Positions 1-10,956 of a stretch of DNA of 64,000 nt are shown here, one piece after another (within the stretch, counting starts at the first letter, position 1; every line of letters begins with the position of its first letter). Source of the DNA: Capitulum mitella (Eukaryota > Arthropoda > Thecostraca > Pollicipedomorpha > Pollicipedidae). Under the pieces are notes generated by a model that did no database searches, was not told the DNA's origin, and saw only the letters and a program-made list of their open reading frames with translations. Position numbers and translations under genes: made by a program. The DNA lies in the NCBI GenBank assembly GCA_030062745.1, contig CP099846.1, positions 9,545,432 to 9,609,431 on the forward strand, written 5' to 3'.

Positions 1-83
1 GGGCGGCCGCCGGCCGGCAGCGGCACGCTCAGCTGGCCGCCGCAGGCCAGCGGCGCCCGCTGCTGCGTGATCTGGTAGCCGGC
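1..83 (-). CDS. GATB: GATB exon 4 (cut by the window edge)
   Basis: The acceptor is GTCGCCAG|GCCGGC, phase 0. It reads [18 protein letters not shown], the conserved GatB 'GYQITQ' segment, and stays open to base 1. Confidence 0.92.
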
Positions 84-3000
84 CTGGCGACAGCAGGCGC
101 CCTCTGAGGCCGGGCCCGTCCGCGCGGGGACCGGGTCACGGCGCTGTCGTCGACACGGTGATACTTCTCACTCTAGTAGGATGTCATGTCGAGGCGAGTG
201 CACACTAAGCATTGTGTGGGTGTCGTAAATACGCAGCTGATAGCACAGATGTGCGGTACCGTACACTGCAGCCGTGATTGTATATCCTTTTTGTTGAGTG
301 TCAAGCGACGTGCAAAATATGCCAGTTGCAACTGTATGCGGATGAAATGGTGGAGACAGTAAAAGCCGCCTAGCGTAAAGCGTCTCCAAGATGTTGTACA
401 TATATACATGCATACATACATACGTGCACGCATACACCAGACCCGTCCGACACGGAAGAACCGCCTGTCCGCGATCAACACAAGACCCGTCTGGCCGCCG
501 TTTCCCGAGGCAACCCTGCAGTCGGCCTCAGCCGCCCGCTGGACATACGCCCCGAGCACGGAGCAAGCCACCCACACAGCCCAAAGATAAAGATTTGCCG
601 CCGCTGGCACTGTCGCCGTTCTCACCCACTGAAGTCCCCGTACCACTGCTACGACAGGACAGCGCCCCACAGTGGCTGCGGGGCCGCGGCCGCTCTAATG
701 TGGCGACAATGTGGCGACGTGGCCGGCCGCTACAATGGGCACCCACCGGCATGTCGGCGTAGAAGTAGTGCTTCCTGTCGAACGACGACACGGTGTTGAC
801 GCGCATGTCGAGCGCCAGCGCCGTCAGAATGCCGGCCTCCACGCAGCGTTCGTTCAGCACCTGAAGCACGCGGCGGAATCGGTCCCAGGCGCCCCACAGC
901 CCGCACTCCACGGAAACGGGGAAACATCGACCAGAAAACCGGCCCCATCTCACAGATGTCGCTACTCCACTCAAGCCAGTTCATGACGTCCGTTCGTTGT
1001 TCGAAATATTATGACGCGTTTCAGTCCCACAGTCATCACTTTTAAGGAGACACATATGTCTGGAAGGCATGTCTGTATGGGCCAAACATCGTATACAATG
1101 CGCTGTACATGACGGCAAAAGAAGGCCGACGCCATCTACTCTCCTACCAATTAGCCAAATGACCAGTGGTGCGGGACACAGCCACGCCTGTGCGCCGGAG
1201 CCCTCCGCGGACACCGCAGCAGCCAGCGACCGGCCCTCACTGACCGGCAGCGTTCCCGGGAAGGCAGCGTCCAGCAGGTGCACCTGCGAGTTCACCGGCG
1301 CCGCGAACTCGGTGGCGGCGCCGGAGAACAGTTTGGAGCGCGCCTGGATCTGAGCGTGTACCTCCAGACCCACGGCCGCCTCCCAGCCGGCCGGCACGCG
1401 CCCGGCCGCCGGGGCCACGCTGTCGGCACGTACGCCACGGCAGAGAGGTCAGATGTCCAGTTGTGTCAGATGTCATGCCAGAGAAGACAGATGTCACAAC
1501 ACAGGTCGCATGTCACTACAGAGTGGTCAGGCATCGCAATATATGTCATAACATCATGACAAGGCCAGATGCCATGACTGGGAGGTCAGATACAACAGAG
1601 ATCACATGTCTGAGGAAGAGGTAAGAGGCAAAACATAATCAGTGTCAACAGACATCACAAGAGACAAATTAAAAATTACAGCAGCCAAAAATTCTGATCT
1701 CACAACACCAGGGCCGGAAAAGACATTATTTTTGGTATTGAAGGTCACCAGAAGATTTATGCTCCAAAAACATTTTATGCTCCAAAAGTCTGATCTTGTG
1801 CCTCCATGAAAAAGCTACATTATAACTATGTTCACAAACTTCTGACTTGGAAAGCAAATAGCTCTGTCTCCATGCAATGAGAAGCAGGTATGACATCATA
1901 GTAGGTATGACATCATACCTGACCAACACCAAGAATGCTGATTTAAATCTGCATTACTCTGCAAAATGTTGTGCTCCAAAACAAAAATTATACTCTGGCT
2001 CTGGGAACAAAAATCAAAGTTCCAACCCCAATCCTGTATGATGTTAAAGCTGACCAATGCCAAGAACACCAACTCAAATCAGTATTACTCTTTGCAAAAT
2101 TTTGTGCTTCAAAATGAAAATTATACTCTGATACCAAAAACAAAAGCCAAATTTCCAACCCTGAACTGCACAACTAAACTGTCATGACAAAGGGGTCAGA
2201 CATCACAACAGAGAAGTAGGCTGTCATAGCAAAACAGTCAGGCACACATCCTAACAAGATGTCAGATGCAGCAGTCAATGCCAGCCTGAGCAGCTTCAGT
2301 AGTTGGATATGAACATGTTTCTTAAGAGGCTGTTCATCAATGATCAATCAGCAGTCTAATGCATAGAAAGACTATGTATGCATGTATGTGAGACAGACAT
2401 AATTTCAGAGGCTTTTCCAATATCACAGACCTAATCTGGCCATTTTTTATGAGACCTGATTAAATAAACACATGGTGTAGCCTCTTGCAACCCCTATTTG
2501 GCCAAAGTCCACTTCTGCATCTCCAAAACTTATGAAAGCATTTAACAGATTGCTGCTCATCTTCAATGATCACAAAACAGTGTTTTTTAGCATCAACATA
2601 CCTTAGAGCCCGATGTGAAAGCAAATGTCGAATGCTCAACCTCATGACTGCTGCTGGGATCTCTGACACCCTATTGGCATAAAAATGTAAGTACAAATTA
2701 GTATTGGCATGGCTTTTACCTGAAAGCAGGGATTTCTAACACTGAAACAAGTCTTCCCATCATGAATTTGCATACATCATAAGTTTGGTAAATCATGTCA
2801 GATTCCAGTAAGTCACTTTGATGTGTGACAAATGATGCACAAAAATGCACTGATTTTCACATACAGTACATCAACTCTTTGTGTTTAAGCAGTGCACAGG
2901 ATAAAAACCACCTTTTTATTCTATGAATGGGTATAAAAAACTTACCATAAGATTAGCTGAGCGGCATATTACCAAAGGTATCAGTGAGGTTCAACACTAG

Positions 3001-6000
3001 AAGTATTAAACGTTCTGGACAGTATGCAAAATTCTGAGCAATTTTTGCCTTCAAACAGCAGCTTGTTTGTTCGTTTGTTTTCTGTAGATCAGGATGTATA
3101 GCCTACTAGAATCAATATATTTTATGCTATTTTAGAGCCTTAGGCTCAGGCGTCCTGTCTCGAGTTAAGTCTTGTGTATCGTCGGACGTCAGTTAGTCAA
3201 CTATAGTTTGTTTGTGAGTTAGGACACACAACCTCTTGGGCTCAGGTGTCCAAAGTCTTGGGTCAAGTCCTGTGTCTCGTCGGGCGTCAGTCAGTCGTCT
3301 GTCTGTCAGCTAAAGGTCTAGGCGCCCAACTACTTGTGTCTCAAAAGCGTTTGTATGTGTCTTCACACTGGAACTGAATAAAAATGCAGTCATTGGTGTT
3401 GGAGCAACGTTATAACAGTTGTCATTGCACTTGCCGTATGAAGTGCTAAAAACAACTAAACGTACTTGTGAATGTTCAACTAATAAACACAATACATCAC
3501 ACAAAAACTGTCTCTTCAAATGGAGGCCCCATAGTTCCTGACATCACAATGATGTCAGGAGGCTGAAGATGGAACATTGTGAAAATTCTTCCCTTCGCAA
3601 AAAATAAACATTTCCTGTTTGAACCAAAAAAAACAATGACTAATAATCCAACGCAAAAAATATCGGGCAGGCAAACAACAAATCATTTTCCTTTCTCTGC
3701 ACTGGCGGATCCAGATGTGCTAAGTAGGTGCAAATCTCCATCTTTGTAAGCTTGCCTGCTGCCCCAAATGCTAATTTCCTGAGATTTGGCAACTTTGTTT
3801 CATTATTTTCGAAAATCGATGCATATTTTATGCAGAAAACCTTAGTTCCAAAATCAGTTTTATATGCGATTTAGGTCCGAAAAGGGAACGGACCAAAACA
3901 AAGACATGTTGGCCCCGGGTTTCCCACCGAAATGCGGGAAGTATGGCACGATGCACTACCCCCAGCCACCACGGGCACTTTGGTCCCAGGTGGGATCAAC
4001 ATGGGCCAATTTGTGGGTCCTGTCTGGGTCGCCCACAAGGATCCCATGTGGGCCAGCCCACCAGGGTTCCAGATCGGCCCTTCTTGGGCCCCACATGGGC
4101 CATCCCAGGTGGGCTTTAGTCGGCCCTACCTGGGCCCCGGACGAGCCATTCATCGAGGCTGAAGATGGGCCATGGTTGGTCCCCAGATAGGCCCTACGCG
4201 GACCCCATTTAAGCTTTAGATTGGCCCTATTTCTGCCCCAGATCGACTCTAAGCAGGTCCCATTTAAGTTCGAATGGGCTCTATTAGGGCTCCCAATGGC
4301 TTCTTCGTCTTCATTTCAGGTGGGCTCTGCTTGGACCACCACACCTACAAACCATCCTGGGCGCTAAATCGTTCTTTAGCTGATTCAGATTCAGGTCTGC
4401 ATAAATCCACATGATTTTACTGAAACGCGTACACAAAGTTTCAGCTGCTACTGGGATCGAAACGCGCTCCCCCTCCCCTCTTCCTTAAAAGAGACGGTAC
4501 TAAAAACACTGACAGCAGAACTCCGCGAGTCGGAAGTCAAAAGCTCCAGGACGGAACATCACATAACATCATCACTGAGGTCCAGATGGTGGTGCTGCTG
4601 CCACGCGGCGCTGCTACCGTCCGCCATCCCTGTCTCGAGCTCCCGTAAACCTGGTGCGCAGGGCGCGCTCAGCGTCCTTCTTCGAGCACGTGAGCCTGAG
4701 GGGATTTTTCTCGACGGCTCCTGTAAAACGGGACGGAATAGTTTAGAGTAATCATGGAAACAACACAAATATTTTTCATCTGGAGATATGGAGAACATGG
4801 AGAAAAATACAGCTGGGGAGGGAAAATGGTGCTAATTTAACTTCTGACATCGTTTCACATAGATGGAATCGACGTAGGTTATTGAGTTTCTGGCCGTTTT
4901 AACCCGCGCAACGACCGTGGGTCGGCGACGATTATGCCCGACTGGGGGGGAGGGGGTGGTTGACCGCCTCCCCCCTCTAACCCCTCTAACTAGCTCTTGT
5001 GCACTTGTCTTGCTCTGCATATGCATATTGCTTTGGTAAGAAAAATACAGTCGTTTTATCATCTGCGACTGACGTGTACAGACTTTGCTGTCGCAACCGT
5101 TACATCGAAATAGCATCTTTCCAATTAATGGCCATCCCTCCTGAGCAATACACTGCACAGCCTGACTGATGAATAGCGCACCGACCTCGGGGCAAACTCA
5201 TTATTGAGATGCCCAAGAGTCGTTATTCACAAGTTTGTGCATTTGCTGAATCATGGTTCCAGCCAAACAAATGTGGCTTCGTTAGTAATTCAAATGAATT
5301 TGATTAAATGACGTGGTTTTCCCGCATTCGTTGATTTCGTATTTCGTTTTCTAAAACGTTATTAGGAAGTTCCTTTCCCGGTAAGATTAGAAAAGAGGTG
5401 GAACAAAATGGATGAAGGGTAGCTAAAACCTTGGAAATAAAACAATCTGGTGAAACTCATATTGCAGGTATCATTCTGTTGGGGAGAGGAGGGCAAAAAG
5501 AGAGTTCCGCCCCCCTTTGGCCTGGGGGGGGAGCGACTGTTCCTCTTGCCCGTACCCCAGTATTCGCCTCCCCTGCCTTGACCTACTATGACCTTGAGAA
5601 GTCTGTCGATGAAAATAACGAAGTTAATTAATGCAAAAATCGTTAATCCACGTCTTTTTGGGCCATTCGCGACGACTCTGGGAAGCACTTTACACAAAAA
5701 TGAGAGCGTGTGGAAGATTTCTAGGTCACCTTTGACTTATAATTATAACCTTGAGAGAGATCTCGATGTTCGAGATGAAAATCAGCAGACTCCTCCGCAA
5801 TGCACGTCTTTGAGCCATGTGCGACGACTGGGAAGCTATTTTCAGAGCGATGAGAAGGTATCCGCATATTCGATTTTGGCCTTTGACCTTTGACCCTAAC
5901 CTTAGACCGCCAATCAAAAGTCAGCTGACCAATTTTCATTGTCTCTGAGCCGGTGTTGACGCAAATATGCCTCGTTGCAGCCGTCTCAGCTCAAGTCGCA

Positions 6001-8292
6001 CATGTCTGCGTTAACTTTTCGCGGATTAACCTTTCGCAGTCCATCATTTTCGAACTTCTTATCAGATTAAGGCCTCGTTTCTGCCTCGGAGGCCCCCATT
6101 TCGGGGGTCTCCCATCGTCCCAGGACGTACGAATTTGCCCTTATTATCCCAATAACCGGATATGAGACTGTTGTCACCAGTCGACTGCACAATGACTACA
6201 GTCAAGCTAGCATATGACTGTTTTCTTTCCAGCTGCCCAAAGGCAGTGATTCTGGCAAGGTAGAAAGCTAACTGCAAGACCAGAATACCACCACCGATAA
6301 ATGGGATTATTTTAGTCTGAGTCATTTTGGGATTAGCCCGCGCACGACCGTCCGTCGGCGACGATCACGCCCGACTGGGGTGGGGGGCAGTTGGCCGCCC
6401 TCTCTAACTCACGAACGGTTGGTCGCACGATAAAAATAAGCACATCTTTGGAAAGCTTGTGACGAGTAGAGCTCGAAACTGGCCTCAGTTTTAGTTTAAG
6501 ATAATATGTAAGCATTTTACGTCCTATATATATCGTCTTGTAGCCAACTGCATGAGACCGAGAAACGGCCTGAATCTCAAGGGCTGTGACTAATAACACA
6601 TAGGTAAAGGGACCAACGAAAAAGTAAACGTCCTCAGATGCCGATACACGTCTAATTTCTCAGATTTGTCCAATATATACGCCGTAACGTTGAGTTCAAG
6701 ATACGGCAATTTTCAGGCCGGTTGTCGGCGGGCGCCGCAGCCGTACGTAGTAAGACATTAACGGGAACCAATTTTAGCGTTTCTTTTTTGCGACATAAGC
6801 TTATCCATCTAAATGTTATTGATCTTAGGGGTTCTTGTGATAATTTCTCATGCTTAAATTTGGGAAAAATTCATTAGGTACCATTCTACACAATTAGCGG
6901 AGCTTTATTCACGAGAGCCTGTTTATTTTCAAGATATGCATTTTTTTACTTTTTGAGGTTCTTGATATTAGTTACGTCTGTGCAAGCCAGTTCTGCCATT
7001 TTCTACCCATTCTGAGTAATTCATCGCCGATTTTGACGGTGGTACATTTTGGCTCACAACAGTTATTCGTGACCTGATCTAACGTCAATGGCTGGAAGTC
7101 ATCGATACTTAGTCCATTGACGATAACTAGATGTCTGCTTCACTCCACACCAAAAATGTTATGAAAAATTCCGCCAATTTCCGGAAAAACGACGAGATGT
7201 CTTAAAAACGGGCTTGAATCTAGGTCAATGACCCAGAAAGTTCCGAAAAATCGGAGGATGATCCGATAAATCACACTGTAATTCCCGATGACTGTTAAAC
7301 TGAGCTGCCGTTAACAAAAAAGTTATCAAATAAAGGTGATCTTTGATTCGTAAGACGGGTTGGTGTGGTAATTGTGGCATAAAAACCGTAAGATTTCATC
7401 AGGTTGAGAAATGATAAGTTTTCGTGGTAGCTTGTTTTCTGAAGGTCATTGCTGAAATTCACAGAAAGAAAAATTGTTTACTTATTTTGGTCGAGTTAAT
7501 CCAACTGAGATTCGAGTTTTTCCATGAACTGCTTGACATGATAACACGGTGCCCTAAAAATATTTTCTGTAAGTAGATGTTTATTTCCTGCAGTTGTGTT
7601 TCATTTCTGCTAGATTCGCAGTCAAAATCTTGAAATACTTCTTTGCTTGTATTCTCCATGTAAATAGGAACAAAGTCTAGGTATTTTTGCGATATCTGCC
7701 CTTGACAACAAAATCATCCGTAGGCATCAGCCGCTGCGCCCAGAGCCGCCACATTCACGCACGCCACCACAGTTAACGAGAAAAGGGTGGACCTGTTTCC
7801 CATCAATGACAGCACGGGAAGCAAAGAAGCGTATTTTATGTGCACACCGACAAACATATGTTTACCTGGATCAAGCGGCTGTGCGTCCCCAGTCGCGCTG
7901 CAAATGCCGTTGCGATGTTGAATGCGGGTTGGAGATGGAAGACGACGTGATGCAGGCGAAAGCTCATCTTCAGATTATCATCAGAGTCGGATGGCACCCT
8001 CTTCGTTTTGTGTTTCCTGAAGAAGTCTGGGAACTATGACGAAACAAACAGCTGATCCTGTCCAAATACACCATCCCAGCCCACGTCCTTCCGGTTTGGA
8101 GTCGCTGCGGCACTCGTTATTTGGCCCGAGGATAAGCTGGTAGTGTTAGCGGCTTTCGCAACCCCTGCGAGCGCGTCTGACCTGACTGAGGGTCAGCGCA
8201 CGGCCGGTAATACACTGCCACCTGCGGTGGAGGCCGAGCACGAGTGTTTTAGAGATGGTCGGAAGATGGCGGTACAGTTTGGCGCCGGGCAT
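1..8292 (-). CDS. GATB: GATB, mitochondrial Glu-tRNA(Gln) amidotransferase subunit B (5' part, gene continues left)
   Basis: GatB binds the tRNA acceptor end in the mitochondrial GatCAB complex, which converts Glu-tRNA(Gln) to Gln-tRNA(Gln) by transamidation. Four coding exons are seen, in transcript order: 8292-8222, 1419-1245, 860-747 and 83-1. Their phases chain (2, 0, 0). Family-diagnostic motifs read in order: [26 protein letters not shown] at the exon 2/3 junction, [11 protein letters not shown] ending exon 3, then AGYQITQQR opening exon 4. These match the GatB N-terminal catalytic domain. The exons are GC-rich and the introns are not. The rest of the gene lies beyond base 1. Exons 2-4 are very secure; the first exon is an inference from phase and presequence character. 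Confidence 0.93.
84..746 (-). other. GATB intron 3
   Basis: 663 bases between the exon-3 donor and exon-4 acceptor. It holds a short (CATA)n-like tetranucleotide run at about 403-436. I see no exon or other structure in it. Confidence 0.7.
747..860 (-). CDS. GATB: GATB exon 3
   Basis: 114 bases, phase 0 to phase 0, with acceptor GCTTCAG|GTGCTG and donor ATGCCG|GTGGGT. It encodes [19 protein letters not shown], then [12 protein letters not shown], which matches the conserved GatB segment ahead of the GYQITQ motif. Confidence 0.93.
1245..1419 (-). CDS. GATB: GATB exon 2
   Basis: The acceptor is GACAG|CGTGG and the donor CTGCCG|GTCAGT; 175 bases (1 + 58 codons, leaving phase 0). It encodes [13 protein letters not shown] and [11 protein letters not shown], the hallmark start of the GatB catalytic domain. 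The polypyrimidine tract before the acceptor is weak, so the 5' edge is less certain than the 3' edge. Degenerate GTCAGATGTCACAAC-like repeats start within about 25 bases upstream. Confidence 0.88.
3143..3335. repeat. Two-copy tandem duplication, ~95 bp
   Basis: GGCTCAGGCGTCCTGTCTCG and its diverged second copy each run into a CGTCGGRCGTCAGTYAGTC block about 95 bases apart. No coding signal. Confidence 0.6.
3930..4290. repeat. Degenerate TGGGCCCCA / ATGGGCC minisatellite
   Basis: Short units built on TGGGCC, GGCCCC and CATGGGCC recur about every 15-25 bases and account for the G/P/W-rich open frames here. The array decays towards 4290. Confidence 0.65.
4899..5000 (+). repeat. Fragment of TTAA-edged G-rich element, family A
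   Basis: Starts TTAACCCGCGC, then GTCGGCGACGAT, CCCGACTGGGGGG and GGTTGACCGCC, the same order as the left ends at 6333, 9205, 13615 and 34330. Homology stops by about 5000. Confidence 0.7.
5585..5935 (+). repeat. ~170 bp direct duplication
   Basis: Two copies share, in order, ACCTTGAGAGA/ACCTTGAGAAG, GATGAAAAT, a GCACGTCTTTGRGCCAT-like block, GCGACGACT and GGGAAGC. The end carries TGACCTTTGACC. Non-coding. Confidence 0.5.
6330..7340 (+). mobile_element. Family A G-rich element, copy lacking its right end
   Basis: The left end is TTAGCCCGCGCACGACC with GACTGGGGTGGGG. It is collinear with the copies at 9205 and 13615 through AACTCACGAACGGTTGGTCG, GACGAGTAGAGCTCGAAACT, GCATGAGACCGA and the TTTCCGGAAAAACGACGA block. 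No transposase frame is visible, so it looks like a non-autonomous DNA element. The right terminal repeat is not seen. Confidence 0.65.
8222..8292 (-). CDS. GATB: GATB exon 1 (putative start and mitochondrial presequence)
   Basis: An ATG (8292-8290, A at -3) opens 23 codons plus two bases, ending at the donor AG|GTGGCA. The peptide starts [11 protein letters not shown], contains K, R and H but no D or E, and has alternating hydrophobics, as expected of a mitochondrial targeting peptide. It leaves phase 2, which is what the exon at 1419 needs (AG + C). The assignment rests on this fit and on the absence of a better upstream exon. It implies a 6.8 kb first intron. Confidence 0.55.
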
Positions 8293-10857
8293 TGTGTCGC
8301 GCTGCGACTGGTGGCAGTGGGTCAGCTGTTGTTACCTGACTTCTGCGTGGCGCGCTATGATGCGTGGCAGTCGATCAACTGTTGTGTCGGGGATGAGGCG
8401 TGCGTTGCGCATGAGGCATGGAAATTATTTTCCAAGTTTGGGCCTCAATGGAAAGTGAACTCTTCCGCTTGTTCACGTGCCAAGTACCCAGAGAGATTCG
8501 GAAACAAGTAGTTAGGATACGGTCACAATGCTTCCCTCCAGGTCGTGCTGATTTGTGCAAAGTGCTAAACTTTCGCCGCAAAATCTGCCGTTCACCATTG
8601 CCGCAAGAGTTTTTTTTCTAGCATCTGCATGCAGTGCTACACGTTTTTTTCTGTTGTGTTTCATCTGCCCCGTCTGCAGGTCTGTTGTTACTTCTGCGAA
8701 ACTAAAAAGGTAACAACACTGTACTGGTAGCACATAGATTGTGTTGTTTATTTTCAGTGAGATATTCTAGGATCCAGATAAAAATGACGATTTAAACATC
8801 TGCGAACTTAATCCTCGCCTAACCGGGAGGGGGAAGGGGGTTCCGACGCCCGCGTGATTACTTTTGGTGATAGCAAAACAACTGGCTAAAATTTTCAGTA
8901 TCTTTTTTTACATCATTTCCGCATGAAGAATTTTCAATTTCTGGTCGTGTGAAGTCACTGACCTAGGTCATATGAAAGAGATCAACCTCCGCTTTTTTCA
9001 AAATCTTCTACAAGTCACGCCGTGCAATCAGTCGACCTAAAAATTTTCAGGGGGTAGTGGTCGAGGACATTCCTAAGAATTGTGCTATCTCGAATCTTTC
9101 AAGGTCTATGTCAATGACCGAAGGCCAGCCAGATATCATCACAAGTTATTATGACAAGTTATTTACCAGCGGCCGCTTATGGGGTTAAAAGTTGTTTTTG
9201 ATGTTTAACCCGTGCCCGACTGCGGGTCGGCGTCATGCGCGCTCGACTGGGGAGGGGAGGGTTGACCGCCCTCCTGTAACTCACGAACGGTTGGTCGTGC
9301 GATAAAAATAAGCACATCGTTTGAAAGCTTATGACGAGTAGAATTCGAAACTGGTCTCATTTTTATTTTTGGATAATATGTAAGCCATTTACGCCCCTTA
9401 TATGTCTTGTCATAGCCGCTTGCATGAGACCGAAAAACGGCCTGGATCTCAAGGGCTGTGCCAAATAAAGTTTAGACAAGGGTACCAGCGGACAGGTAAA
9501 GCTCCCCAGACGCCCATACACGCCTAATTTCTCTGATTTTTGAAGTATGTACACGGAAACGTTGAGGCAAAGACACAGTATTTGCCGCAACGCTGCACGG
9601 CGGGCGCCGCCGACGAAGGCGGTATGAAATTGAAGGGAACTAATTTTAGCGTTCTTTTATTTTTGCAAAATATGCCATTCCAAGTGCCGCTTCTTGATCA
9701 TAGTGGTTCTTGGGAAGACTTCTCATGCTAAAATTTTGGAAAAGCTCAGTAGTTATCAATCTGTACGACTGGTGTTATTGAAACTTCGCGCATTGACGGA
9801 AGCTGGATGTCTGGACCTCTGCACACCTAAATTGTTCTAAAAAATTCCGGCAGTTTTCGAAAAACAGCCACGTATCTTAAAAACGGGTTTGGCCTTAGCT
9901 CAGTGACCCGTGCATTTCCAAAAAATCAGTGATAGCATATTTGTTGCATTTATCAAAATCTCGAACCCCTGAGAATTTTTTTGTGATAAAGTTTTGCAAA
10001 AAAGTTACAAGGCGCGAAACTTTTTCGGACATAGGTCCACTTGACCTGACCTAGGTCGGACACCTAGTTGCCCTGAGGTCTAAAATTGGATACAAGGTGT
10101 AAAAATGACCAAGAAAATTGTGCATATAGTTTCATGGCGCTTCGTTTGTTGGCTCTCTCACATTATCGGAAAAACCTCAGGGGGGCGGTCAACCGCCCCT
10201 CCCCCGTCGGGGATGGGTCAAATATTTCTGCCCCGAAGTTTTTGCCCATTGTGTCCGAACCGCACAAGATGAGATCACTAAACTTGCATTGCCTGTCGCT
10301 GATCAGGTTGGTACATCATGACGAAAAATATTCATATAGGTTTAATTTTACCGGAATTATAAGCAAAATAGTACCATGATATCGGATGATTTACGGGCGC
10401 GCACGTTTGTGGCGTGCAGTGAGATATTATTTGGTGATGTGGCTGTACTTCCATGACAGGCACACCAAAATGCAAATCGTTTTGTAGATAACTGAATAGG
10501 CAATCAGTAGACATAAGTACTTTACTGTGTGTTTCGCTAGTTTTAGCAACACAAGGCTAATAACTTGACGTTTTAAATATGTCCCTAATTCTAAGCCATC
10601 TCATAGCTGAGATGCAGCAGAACCTTCGCATGTGACGCAACTGTTTAATTCTACATCCAACGGTACCAAAACCATACTAATCCGACAACAGTTGTGATGC
10701 TGTTCATGGCTGGCGATCCCGGGAAGATGGGGGTTAGGACCACCCAACATCTAGGGATTTTAACATTAGGCCTATGACAGTGACTGGAAAGAAAGATTCT
10801 TACATCCTTTGTGCATCCCCAATAACTTTGGAATTTTCTAGCCTTGGCGTTACTGAC
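8293..10857. other. Intergenic, upstream of GATB start
   Basis: The GC-rich stretch 8293-8480 lies just upstream of the putative GATB ATG and is the natural promoter/5'UTR candidate, though I see no TATA box. The rest is AT-rich and occupied mainly by the family A element at 9205-10222. Confidence 0.4.
9205..10222 (+). mobile_element. Family A G-rich element, near full-length copy
   Basis: The left end is TTAACCCGTGCCCGACTG, then CGACTGGGGAGGGGAGGG and TTGACCGCCC. The right end is GGGGGGCGGTCAACCGCCCC, then TCCCCCGTCGGGG. Reverse-complemented, the right end matches the left CGAC-GGGGAGGGG-GGTTGACCGCCC block, giving imperfect terminal inverted repeats about 50 bases inside the edge. Each end also holds its own palindrome, GGCGGT-NN-ACCGCC. 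About 1.0 kb, no transposase frame, AT-rich interior. Confidence 0.7.
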
Positions 10858-10956
10858 CTGATACACATCAGACGAACCGGCCCGCCGAGCGTCGTCAGCT
10901 GAGTCGGCTGCCGCCGGGCGCTGGGCGGCGGCCGCGTGCTGTAACTGTTCGCCGAA
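10858..10956 (-). CDS. Unassigned candidate coding exon
   Basis: A GC-rich island in AT-rich DNA. On the minus strand a good acceptor (TTGCTAATAG|TTCGGC) is followed by 33 open codons rich in Ala, Arg and Asp, and a good donor (TATCAG|GTCAGT), phase 0 to 0. I do not recognise the peptide. It could be an upstream or alternative exon of GATB, a lone exon of another gene, or chance. Confidence 0.25.

Larger units (their letters stand above)
1420..8221 (-). other. GATB intron 1 (inferred), repeat-rich
   Basis: 6.8 kb with no convincing exon. From 1440 to about 1620, and again at 2180-2280, there is a loose tandem of about 30 bases built on GTCAGATGTCACAACAG. Bases 1700-3050 are AT-rich unique-looking sequence. 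A ~95-base tandem duplication lies at 3143-3335, a TGGGCC-rich array at 3930-4290, a ~170-base duplication at 5585-5935, and a dispersed G-rich element at 6330-7340 with a fragment at 4899-5000. Confidence 0.5.

Noticed and set aside
3930-4190. Overlapping G/P/W-rich frames on both strands
   Set aside because: Explained by the TGGGCC minisatellite.
8143-8511. 122-codon plus-strand frame
   Set aside because: Antisense to the putative GATB first exon and its GC-rich leader; no recognisable protein.
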